Source of the DNA: Glomus cerebriforme
Lineage: Eukaryota > Glomeromycota > Glomeromycetes > Glomerales > Glomeraceae
Length of the DNA: 64,000 nt
NCBI GenBank assembly: GCA_003550305.1
Contig: QKYT01000003.1
Coordinates: 488,904 to 552,903, forward strand
Direction of reading: 5' to 3'
Each line of letters begins with the position of its first letter. Position 1 is the stretch's first letter. The notes under the pieces are model-generated. The model was not told the origin of the DNA and did not search any database. It was given only the letters and a program-made list of their open reading frames with translations. Positions 34,731 to 45,700 of this stretch are shown piece after piece. The position numbers were made by a program, and so were the translations under genes.

Positions 34731-36783
34731 TCAAATTCCTTCAACAACAATTTTTTTATTTGGGTCCATATATTTCTGTATCATTTCATCAGTTATTTCG
34801 GACTTCCTCTTTATTTTGAAAAAAAAATTAATAAATAAAATTTTAAACTTAATTTGTAAATTAAAATTCTAAAAACATACTTGCTGGAATTCATTAATAA
34901 GTTTTTGCAATACTTGAATACAACGTGCTTTAAGTTCGCCAGTCATCATTTCTCCAGATTTATATTTCTACGAAGTACAAGAGTTAAAGGAATCATTCAT
35001 TACACAAAATATTAATAACAATAAAATAATAACCTTCTTAATTTCATCCAATTCTTCATCGTCATCCAAAAATACTGATAAATACTGATAAGCAACGTCG
35101 ACATCTGGGTTACCTCCATTTAATTTGTGTTCTTCAGCGCTATCCCCACCGCCTGAAAAGGCATACTTGTTGATCTAAAATATTTTTATGTATCGTGAAT
35201 TGTTAGATGCGATTAATTTTTCAATTACATCCGAATAACGTAGTCCACTCTGTTTAGAAGCAAACCTTTTTTTTGATTTGGTTAGGCGTATCCGACATAA
35301 AAATTGCGGAATTCTCATTAGAAGCGCTCATTTTCGTTCTAGACCCCTAAATTTCCAATGAATATAAGCAAAACCATACAAAATATTATTTATATTAATA
35401 AATCATCAAAGTTTTTTACTTGGAGTGCCGGGAAAAATTTAGCATGAAGAAGGCTAGGTTTAGGATATTTTAGTTTTTGCGCGACATCACGAGTCAACCG
35501 GAAATACGGGTCCTAAAATTACAAATTCGTCAGCGAATTATTAATATCAAAAACATCATTTTATGAATAAAGTAATAATTTACTTGATCTATGGCACAAG
35601 GAATCACACAAGGAACATCACTTTTAGTTCCAAATATTTGTGGAAAACTATTGGAAAATGAAGGTGCAGCTTGTATCGCAACAAAATGAAGCTTGGCAAT
35701 ACAATCACTATTATAATATTGAGTAATAAAAAAAAATATATATTAATAAAATAATAATGAGACTACAAAAAGACATTAGACACACCTATCATTGAACCCA
35801 AAAACAGCCTTTGACTGATTGGTTGTGATACCTCTTGCGATCTTTATAACATTATGATAAAATGGACCTCTATTATTAAACAAATAAAATACAGTCGTTA
35901 AATAATTGGTGGAAAAAGAATAAATTTTGATTTACATTCAAAAATAAATGCTTACGAACCCAACATAATCAGTATTCATAAAAATAAATGTCTTGTCTGG
36001 ATCAAACCCACATGCAATAATATCCTTGGCGTTTTCATAAGCAAATTGACGCACTGCTTCTAATGTTAATGCAGGCTTGAATATAAATTTTTCATCATCT
36101 AAATACACATAGAATTAATTACGCGTATAAATAATCAAATAATTTACAAATAAATTATGAAGACTAACCAGTTAATTGAATAACAATTGGTACATTGAAA
36201 ACTTCTTGCAACCACCTAAACCAAGAAAACATTTTACTTCATGGACAATAATTTTGATAAAAAAAAAAATGACTCTCTTACTTGCAAAAAATAAAAGGGA
36301 TCATATGACCGAGATGCATACTTGAACTACTTGGACCACGTCCCGTATAAATGAAAAAAGGTTTTTTTTGTTCATAACGATCCAAAATTCTATTGAATTC
36401 TCTACAAATTCAAATAATTCTCGTTAATATTAGCAAAATGCGTTGATATTACGTTAAACTGCAAATATAAAGTACCTATGCGAGAAGAAAACCCCTCTTC
36501 TCAAGAAAATGTGACACTTCTTTCCAGTCAGCATTTCGAACCTTTTTATAAGTTCCGCGTCAATGGATTTCGTTCCAAATTCTTTTATAAGCTTATCATA
36601 ATCAATAGTATGACCTTCGCCGGCGTCCACCACCCAGGGATTAACTATTTGCTCATGAGTATCACTATTTGGAGTATCACTATTTGGACTATCCGAACTA
36701 TATAAGTTATAAAAATATTTGATAAGAAAAGGGAGAAGGGGAATAACTAAATTAAGTTTTCCCATTTTATAATTTTCTTTCAC
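34731..36783 (-). CDS. WRS1: Tryptophanyl-tRNA synthetase, cytosolic
   Basis: Eleven exons: 36476-36783, 36282-36401, 36169-36215, 35960-36098, 35786-35869, 35584-35707, 35420-35512, 35266-35346, 35034-35174, 34881-34967, 34731-34808; 1302 nt, 433 residues. Class I signatures: HLGHMIPF (HIGH-like, about residue 130) and KMSAS (KMSKS-like, about residue 310). Family landmarks are EQIVNPWVV near the N-terminus, [29 protein letters not shown] and the C-terminal helices. The enzyme charges tRNA-Trp. The N-terminus is odd: before the conserved part there is a hydrophobic segment ([19 protein letters not shown]) and a duplicated SDTPNSDT motif. The real start may lie elsewhere, or an unseen intron may remove it. 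Confidence 0.92.
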
Positions 36784-37149
36784 GAAAAAAATAATTGATA
36801 ATCAACGAACTTTGGCATCTTAAATATCTTAAATCAAAGTTAAATGAGTCATAATTGACAAAAAAATGTGATCTGCCTATTTGCCTATTTTAAGGTAAAA
36901 ATTTTTTTACTGGATTTGGAAAATAATGTGAATTTGTAAATTTTTGGGCGGAATTACGGAAGTATGTGAAAACACGGTATCTGATATCATGAAAAACCGT
37001 TAAGAAAAGGTTGGCTAACTATTATTGAATATCTTTTTCTCATAAGTCACCTGACACTGGTTCAAAGACCCGTTTATCAGGTATTCATAGCCCCATTGCT
37101 TAGCTACATTAAAAGTGTATATATTATAACACAGATATTAGTTAAAATT
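36784..37149. other. Intergenic, WRS1 promoter and element flank
   Basis: Upstream region of WRS1 and left flank of the IS607-type element. No coding exon or clear end sequence seen; IS607 elements have no inverted repeats to look for. Confidence 0.45.
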
Positions 37150-37725
37150 ATGTTGCTTTCTGCTTCTAAAGCATCTAAACTTTTAGGCGTTTCAGCTAGT
37201 ACACTTCGGCGTTGGAACAGGGAGAGCAAAATACAATCTTCTAGACTTCCCTCAGAACACAGAGTTTATAACGTCGAGTCCATACTTAGAAATCATGCTA
37301 TCACCACCACCGCCACCACCTCCACCACCACCTCCTCCTTGGAATCCCAACGTGAAACTTTTGTTTATGCCAGGATCTCAAGCTCAAAACAGGAAGATCT
37401 TGAAAAACAGAAACACAATACCTCCTCTCACAGTTTCCAAACCACTGTCTTATTTCAGACATCGGCTCCGGTATCAATTTCAAGAGATCTGGATTGCGTT
37501 CCCTACTGAAACGATCAAGTCGCAGATTGGTCAAAGAAGTTGTTGTTGCCCATAGAGACTGGCTGTGTCAGTTCACCTCGAGTTTGTCTTCAAGCTTAAT
37601 GGCACAAAGATCATGGTTCTCTCAGAAGATAACCCAACAGACAAATGGGAACTATCTCAGGATATCCTTGCCATTAATACAGCCTTCATCTGCCAGTTAC
37701 AAGGAAAGCGTTCTGCCAGGTAAAT
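37150..37725 (+). pseudogene. IS607-type serine recombinase (TnpA), frameshifted
   Basis: ATG at 37150. Residues 1-45 form a MerR-like helix-turn-helix (LLSASKASKLLGVSASTLRR, then WNRESKI). A Ser/Thr linker coded by a CAC/ACC/TCC microsatellite (37297-37340) follows. Then comes the start of a serine resolvase, ETFVYARISSSKQEDLEKQ, with the nucleophile Ser region intact. After that the protein continues in another frame: SLLKRSSRRLVKEVVVAHRD (37497 onward), matching the conserved EVVVAHRDRL motif, with a further shift near 37590. This MerR plus small serine recombinase layout is specific to IS607. Frame changes make it a pseudogene. Confidence 0.75.
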
Positions 37726-37779
37726 ATTTTATTTTTTTCATATAAATATTTAACTTTAGCTTTATTTTTGTAATAAGTG

Positions 37780-38667
37780 ATCAAGCCATGTCACAAAATG
37801 AAGCTACCATTTCATCATAAACATTGAAGATGCAATTATGGTTGGCCGAATAAGATTGGCAAAGTTAAAATGGACTCGAAGCTAATATACGAGAGGAAAC
37901 TAGGATATTGGACATTTGTATGAGTACACAGAAAGTCTATTTGCGAGAACCAAGCAGAAGAAATTCACGTTGCAGCCATTGATCCCAGAGTTTGTACTTT
38001 TCTTACATGGTATTCTCCTACAATTGGTCATGGAAACATCGGAAACAATGATATCAATCATGTTTTTCGCTTATGCTTTGCTCTTGATGCCTTTATCTCA
38101 CACACTAGTGATTCGGGTGAAAGTGATTTAGGAGAGTTTGGGTTTGAGGCAAACTAGTTTAGGAGGTTTAGACTATAAGGTGAGGAATTCATCAGAGGGT
38201 TTAGCCCAAATCATTATCACACACCATCAGAGTATTAGCAAAAAAGCATAACTCTATTAAGCACACTCAAGCGTGCATGAGAAGATGTATTCAAAATTTA
38301 GTGAATAAAGTACTTGACTAAGACTTTTGACATAATCATGTTACCAAAATTTAATAGTATACAGATGTCTCATAGACAAAAAAGAAAAATTAATAGTAAA
38401 ACAGTTCGAAAAATGATGAGCTAGATGTATGCTAGGTTTAGGAATTGATTGTTATTTAAAGCGAAAGAATTTGGTAAAATCATAATAACATCTGTGTCTG
38501 AAGCATATACAAGTAAAACATGCAGTCGTTATGGATATATTAAGAGAAATTTGGGTGGGAATAAAGTATTTAGGTATGATGAGTGTGGATTTCAGATTAA
38601 TAGAGATCTAAATGGCATTCAGAGAATTTTTCTCCGGGCATTACTTGATGGAACCTTAGTTATGTAA
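37780..38667 (+). pseudogene. Fanzor/TnpB-like RNA-guided nuclease, degraded
   Basis: All pieces are in one frame. RuvC-I: HVAAIDP with the catalytic Asp at 37981-37983, followed by TFLTWYSPTIG. RuvC-II: IIITSVSEAYTSKTC near 38466-38523, with the Glu present. Zinc finger and RuvC-III: CSRYGYIKRNLGGNKVFRYD, then ECGFQINRDLNG with the final Asp, ending at 38667. Breaks: TAG at 38422-38424 in place of Trp, TGA at 38446-38448, further stops near 38150, and no recognisable N-terminal wedge region. Two of the four zinc-binding Cys are Tyr (38530-38532 and 38575-38577). TnpB and Fanzor are RNA-guided DNA nucleases encoded with their guide RNA at the 3' end. Confidence 0.78.
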
Positions 38668-39649
38668 TATAATTATGCCAATTTATTGATTATAGTTGAC
38701 TATTTTTAGCTATAGTTGATTAATTTAATCCATCCGCAAAACTGATGTGACTTAATTCACGTATTACATAAGTAAATACTGAAATGGTTTATACTTTATT
38801 CTCCATGTTATTATTTTTGTTTTATGATGAGTTGCATTAAAGGATATTCTTCACATGAAATAGTGCAGATTTAATTTAGCAATGATGAAAGTTTTTCCTG
38901 AAATTGTGATAGTTAATGCAATTTTTTTTTTTTATATATTTTTCTGAAAAAGAATAAAGTATTATGAAAACCATCATCATGTACTGCTGTAGTTTTTACA
39001 ATCGCTCAACTTCCGGAACTGCTTTTTGCCCTCCTAAACAGCTTAACTTTTGATTCGTACAAAGTAGTTAAAGATTTGATTGGGTCAAATAACAACCAGA
39101 TGTTACTATACCATTATTTGAAAGGTACAAATAATTCTATGGAATAACTAAATTAACTAGGATACTAAGTTGTATGCTTTATTAAAACAGGAAAAAAAAC
39201 TATTTACAAATTATGTATATAAAAAAAGATTAATTAAATTAGATTATATAATATTTTTTTATGCTATCATACAATAAATTATATATTTAAGCACTTTTAC
39301 TTGAGTACTTAATATATATATTTTTTTTTTTTGATGGTTAATCTCTAAAGAATAAATATATTTACATAAATCAAATAAATATGTTTGATGCTACAAATAT
39401 AAATTACAATTAAAAATAAAAATTTTTGCAATAAGAAAAAATAATCGAGCCCTTGATTAATTAATTTTGTTTTCATCCCGCAGGAACATTCTAAATTGTG
39501 CAAATAATGTAAAACAAATAAACCATTAGTTGTTTATTCCAGTTAATATTTCTTGCAAATATATACAATCACATAAAAAAAATTGTCTCTTTAAATTGCA
39601 ATTAATGATCCCATGTTATATGATTGAGCGGATTGTAAATTTTCCATGG
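38668..39649. other. AT-rich intergenic DNA
   Basis: Right flank of the Fanzor remnant; an omega-RNA-like guide would lie just here if the element were alive. No coding exon seen. Contains a short direct repeat TATAGTTGA (about 38691 and 38711). Confidence 0.45.
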
Positions 39650-41802
39650 TTATCTGTTTGATCTTGATTTTGGCTGAGGCGCACTTTTCTTAATATCTTT
39701 ACTTTTGGAATCATTATCCCTGCGCCATTCTTTTAGCAAATTTCTGACGTAATCAACGGCAACTTTAATATCGGATTCTAAATTGAACCCGAGTTGCTTA
39801 TACGTAGTTGTCGCCCTATCCCAATACTTGGTGAAGTCATTTACCAATTCTTCCACTTTATTTGATTCACTAAGAGCTCTAGTAAAGAAATAAATATTAA
39901 TCAATATAAGATGAAAACCTAAAAAAGAAAAAGGTTCCTTACTTATTATAATGTTCACGTTTATATGTCAGAGTTTGTTCGGATAACCTTCCGGTTTTTT
40001 CGATAAGCTCATTATAACGTATAATGGTGTCCTTTAATTTTGGACGAACTCTTTTATCCTCAAAAATAAAGAATCTTCTCGTTATCAGGGCCTTTAATCC
40101 AATGAAAGCTGCTTGGATTTTCTTTTCTTTTTCGAACCTATTGATGACATGATTCATGAATGAGGAGGGATTTACAACATTTTCATTATATCCGAGTGAT
40201 GCAGCAATTAATTGTTCATAGAATGCATCGGCATAATAACATGCTGCCTCAGCATAGTCGCTTGGATTTTCATTATGATCTCGATCTCCTTGACGTTTTA
40301 GGTTAGTTGCTTGTTGAAATAGTTCTTCGTAACGCTTGTGAGCTTCATTAGCCACTTTCATTATTTCATCATTTGCCAAGGCTGATTCTGAGGCTGACTT
40401 GGAGTAGGAAACATTCGCAGAAGGCGAATCGGTTTGTACTGCGACTGACACGACTGATGCAATAAGGGGTCGAGGGTCAGTTTGGACTTCTCGAGTCTTC
40501 GTTTCTGCTGCGACTTGCACAGCTCGATTCACACCATTTTGAACGGTCGAATTATGTTCCGTCTTCCTTTTCTTTGATGTCATTGATTTTGAAGATGCCA
40601 CCACATCATCAACTTCGCGGCTACGTTTTGCACTGTGCTTCAAAGCAACAATAAATTGCTCTGGTCGTGCGTGTTTCTTGACACCAGCAATTTCGACATT
40701 TTCGTCCAAATCTTCAGCTTTGTCTTTGCTCTTGCCCTTAAGGGCCGGGCGTTTTTGTGGTCGTTTCATGGCGACTTCTTTTTCCTTGTTCCTTTTGCGG
40801 ATTTCATCCTCCTTAGGGAGAATAAGCCTTTTCCTGCCTTTTCTAATATTTTCGTATTTCTATTTTAATAAATATTTTAAAAAAATGGTTTATTTGCTAT
40901 TATATATCAACAATAAAAATCCATATTTCTATTAATATTTACTTCAAGTAAATTTTGGCATTTAGTCAATGATGCCGCCGGAATCGACGAGGCTGAGAGT
41001 GCGACGTTCTTTTGGGCAGGTTTTTTTATCGCCAATTGTTTTCCTTCTTCTTGTCGTCGTTGTTGTTGGCTCGCTTGCTGATGAGCCTTCCTATAATATA
41101 ATTCATACAATAATCGTAAATGAGATTTTTCGAGTATATGATATTGAAAGAATTTCTTAATTACTATATTTGAAAAATATATTACTACCTTGTCGAAACA
41201 GATCTCGTCTCACTATTCTTTTTTAATAGACGATTTTGTTCTTCCTTTTTTGGTAAACGACCTTGTTCTTCAAGCACTTTCAATTCTTTTTCGTTGAAAG
41301 AATTCTTACTAGTAAATCCAAAACTTAAAAGCATATTAGCAACCGATAAGTTGACTTCCTTTTCCGGTGGAGCAGGAGTTTGACCGTTTGCTCCAGCATT
41401 GCTCGAATTGGAAGCAGCCTGTTGTTGTGTAGATTGTATGGTGCTTCTTTGCTGTGAAGCTTGAGAGAATTTTTGTTGGGAATGTGAGTTCCCTCGCTGG
41501 TAGTGTCCCGGCTGCTGTGAGGTACCTCGTTGAAGCTGTACTGATTGTTGATTAGTCCAGTATTGTGGAGGTGGGGAAGGTTGTGGTGATGGTGGACGTT
41601 CCGTAAACGAAGCCCATTCGTCGAATTGAGGTATGCAATCTTGACGTAAACGATATCTTCCACGAGAAAGATGCTTATTAGGACCATTTGGAAATCGACT
41701 TTTCAGCTCTTTGACCCTATTAAAAGTGAGTCTACTGAGATCTGCTAAGAGCTTGAGATTATTTTGGTGTATAGAATCTGGATTTTTTGAAACTCCTGAC
41801 AT
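39650..41802 (-). CDS. Nuclear-type protein of unknown function
   Basis: Four exons: 41189-41802, 40943-41090, 39943-40859, 39650-39878; 1908 nt, 635 residues. Residues 1-60 are conserved-looking (NNLKLLADLSRLTFNRVKEL, SRFPNGPNKHLSRGRYRLRQ). A Gln/Ser/Pro-rich region follows (to about 150), then basic stretches (KKHARPEQF, KKRKTE). A helical C-terminal region covers about residues 400-620 (KRYEELFQQATNLKRQGDRD, YAEAACYYADAFYEQLIAAS). Its style loosely recalls the C-terminal homology domain of AF4/FMR2-type elongation scaffolds, but I cannot confirm this. Basic patches suggest a nuclear protein. Divergent from CHD1 with 934 bp between starts. Confidence 0.7.
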
Positions 41803-42736
41803 GGTTGGTAAGGACTTTCGTTTAAAAAAATCTTTTTAAAACAACGAAATAGGTTACCAAAGAAGAAGTAACCTTGAAATAAATAACAAACAGAAGTATC
41901 TGTAACGAAAAGCGTCCCAGAATTATAACAAGAACTGATAGTTGAGGAGTTCCAAACTATTCAAGAAAAGTAAAAGTGAAAAATAACAGTAATTTAAAGT
42001 CTGGAGAAGATATGGCTAGTTTATGTATTTAACTAGTGAATCTAAAAAAAAAAAGAGTTGACAATGCAATATTTATGTATCCAAAAAAAAAAAAAAATAT
42101 TTGGACAGGTAACAATAGTGGTGTTTAACCAATAATATTTAATCGATGAAATTATAATTTTGGCCGAACGTTAAAAAAAATGTTTGGCCTACATTACGAA
42201 ATATATAAATTTATTAACTTTACAGAATTTATAGTTCAAGAAAATAATCGAACAACTATATTTGAAATTGATGAGGCGTGGTTTCTCCATTTTTTTGGTA
42301 AATGATTGGAAAGTTACATTACTAATTTAGGGGAGTTATCAATCAGACACATTCTGTCTACATCGCAAACATCGCAAGAAAAAAAAAAAATAGCATAACT
42401 GCGGATATTTCGTTAAAGCATAATAAATTTTTACATTTTATGACTAAAGATTAATTTAATTTATGTAATGTATTAATATTAAATATGAAATTAATATTTA
42501 GTGAGAAAAAAAATCTACCCGATAAAAAATCAGAAAATTTGGGACCTGAATAAATAGGTTGTCAATCTGAAATTCTTATATGATTTCCTCAGATTTCTTT
42601 TTACCGTGACAGTTATCACCACACAACCGTCATAGTAGTTCTCAAATAATACCTCTCCATATATTACAAAGTAAATAACTCTTGCAACTTAATTAAAAGA
42701 CTTTATATACTCTTTGTCTTCTGAATCTCGTCAAAG
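41803..42736. promoter_or_regulatory. Divergent promoter region, unknown gene and CHD1
   Basis: 934 bp between the ATGs of two head-to-head genes. AT-rich with several poly-A tracts. No specific binding site can be claimed. Confidence 0.45.
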
Positions 42737-45700
42737 ATGGCAGGTATGTATCAAGAAACTATGGAAACAACTGAATAAAGCTTTACTATTCTGGACCTAC
42801 TGGCTTCTTTCATAAAAATACCTATACATTTGAAAAAATTTGTTCTATACTTGTTTGTATTTTAAAATATTATACCACGTAAAGTAATTTATTGTAATAA
42901 CTTCAATAAACATAAGCCAGCTTTATTCCACCTATACCTTTTCTTATTATACCCTTTTCATCCACTTTTTCCAATTTTTTTTTTCATAAATCGTTAATCT
43001 ATTTTTAGCTTCTACCTTCCCTAATTATATCACTTTAAAACAACTATTTTTCGACTTTTTTTTGAAAATTTCTTTTAATTTCCATAGTTTTTTATCCAAT
43101 ATTTGAATAGTTTTTATCTATTTCATTTTATACTTCCTTACTTTTCGATATTTACCTTTCTTTCCTATTCGATCATCTTCGCCACCATCTTCAAGATTAT
43201 TGATCTATATGTAACACAACCTCTTTAAAATTTTGTTTTTATCGTGTTTTTTACCATTATTTGTTTCTATAAATCTATAATTTAACCCTTCTAAAGATTT
43301 TACACGTGGGCTTCATCTTCTTTTTATATAAAGCGCGCAAATACACCTGTTTTCATCTACAATATTTTGCTTTGCCAACATTTAGTTAGAACGTTAGAAA
43401 TTTATAAATCTTGTAAAACTTTCGACAAAATAATAGGTTTCTTTACTAACTTATATTCCTTTATATCTTCTTATAATACTTTCGGCTTTTAGGTTCAGAA
43501 TTTGCGGAACTCGACCCTGAGTTATACGGTCTGCGTAGATCTCGACGCACGGCCAATACTACTCGTGCTGTTAGTTACAAAGTATGATGAATACTTACAT
43601 AATTATGTGTTAATTATTCATTTATAATATCCATTAAAATAATTTATTAAATATCTTAGTTACCTTCATCCTCAGAAGAAGATACTGATGGTGATGAACT
43701 CGGATCTTCTACTACCTCAAGGAAACGTAAGAAGACCGTAATTGCCGGCAAGAAAGTCATACCAAAGAAAAAATCAAAAACTTCAAAATCACAAAGTAAG
43801 CTTTTCAGACACTGTATACTAAATTCAACGATGATGATTACATTCTTCATTAGACTTTTTTTGTTAGACATAAACTTTTGATCATTTTTACATATCATAT
43901 CGTCTTATCTTTTTATTAATAGATTGGGACAATTCTGCTTCTAATACAAATGATGAAGATAGTGTGTTTGCTTCGTCATCTCAGACGAATAAAGACACTT
44001 CGTCTGCAAATGACACTGATCCAGATTGGCATTCTTCGAAGAAGGCCTCATCATCAACATCGTCACGGCAAAAGAAGAGTACATTCCTTAACGCTAATGA
44101 CTTCGTTATGGAAAAACGATATTCCAGACGTGTCCGTACGATCACGAATTATAACGAAGACGAAATTGATAAACGGCTTGGGTTTGAAGCCTATGAGGAT
44201 GATATACAAATTGATGAATACGCCCAACCAGAAGAAGGTAAAGATGATTATAATTTTCAATTATGTTGACATTTTACATATATATTTTTAAAAATTATAT
44301 TTTTTTAGAAGAGAATGTAATCGAAAGCATTCATGATATTAGGAAGGTAGAAGGAATAGGTGCGTTGTAATACAACCGTCGTTACTATCAAATAAATTGT
44401 TAACAATCCTTTGTTATTTATTTACATTACTAAATACAGGAAATGATGAACGAGCGGATCCAAGAACAAATATGGAATTCTATATTAAGTGGAAAGGTTG
44501 GAGTCATTTACATAATACGTGGGAAAATTATGACAGTCTTCGTGGCTTGAAAGGATTTAAGAAGTTGGAAAACTATATCAAGAATTACCTAGCTGAACAG
44601 CGAGCATTGTTAGAAAGTCCGGAAGATAAGGAAACAATTGACGTTAAGATGGAAATGGCTAGAGATATATTAAAAGATTATAAGACAGTAGAACGAATCA
44701 TAGCAGTGAGAACCTCGTCTTCAATCGAGGAGAAATCAACTACTGAATATTTATGCAAATTCAAACGTCTCCCCTACCAAGATTGTACTTGGGAATCAGC
44801 CGAAAATGAAATTATAAAAAACAATGAATCTATAAGAAACGATTTTCAATCTGAAATCGTCGCTTTTATTAATCGTAATAATAACATGAGAGTTCCTCAC
44901 AGAAGTAACAAGATCCGTCCACCATTTAAACCTTTAACATCACAACCTAGTTATTTGGTTGGTGGTGAGCTTCGAGACTTTCAGCTTACTGGATTGAATT
45001 GGCTCGCTCATTTATGGTCTAAAAACAAGAACGGTATACTTGCCGATGAGGTATATAGTATGTTTTTTTAGTAACAACTCGTATTTATTTATAACTTCAT
45101 GATTTTATTCATTCGATATTATGATTACAGATGGGTCTCGGTAAAACTGTTCAAACGATTTCGTTCCTTTCATACCTCTACCATTCAATGGAACACTATG
45201 GACCATATTTGGTCGTCGTGCCTTTGTCAACAATTGGATCTTGGCAAAATGAATTCCAGACATGGGCACCTGACCTTAATGTTATTATATATACTGGCAA
45301 TTCACAAAGTCGAGAAGTAATCCGCGAGCATGAATTCTTTTTTCCTTCAACCTCATTGATAAGACGACCAAAGTTTAACGTTTTAGTAACAACATATGAA
45401 TTCATCTTAAAGGATCGTCAAGAACTCGGAAGTATAAAATGGCAGTACTTGGCAGTGGACGAAGCTCATCGCTTAAAGAACAGCGAATCTCAACTGCATG
45501 AAGTATTATCAACATTTAATACTTCAAATCGGTTATTAATAACTGGGACACCTTTACAGAATTCAGTCAAGGAGTTATGCGCGTTGGTAAATTTTTTGAT
45601 GTCGGATTTTGAGATCACCGCTGAAATTGATATTGAAGCACCTGACGCAGAACAAGAATCTAAGATCCGTGACCTGCATAAAGATCTAGAACCATATATG

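Larger units (their letters stand above)
37150..38667 (+). mobile_element. IS607-like element with Fanzor/TnpB, degraded
   Basis: A serine recombinase of IS607 type (37150-37725) is followed on the same strand by a TnpB/Fanzor nuclease remnant (to 38667), the gene order of IS607 elements. IS607 leaves no inverted repeats or target duplications, so the exact ends cannot be set. IS607-type elements with TnpB relatives (Fanzor) are known in giant viruses, fungi and algae, so this is most likely an old horizontally acquired family that has decayed here. Confidence 0.72.

Noticed and set aside
37301..37555. Pro-rich or Trp/Arg-rich proteins at 37.3 kb
   Set aside because: Products of the CAC/ACC/TCC microsatellite in other frames; the recombinase frame is the one with family motifs.
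40635..40935. Plus-strand frames over the unknown gene
   Set aside because: Antisense shadows of a long minus-strand exon with consistent splice phase.
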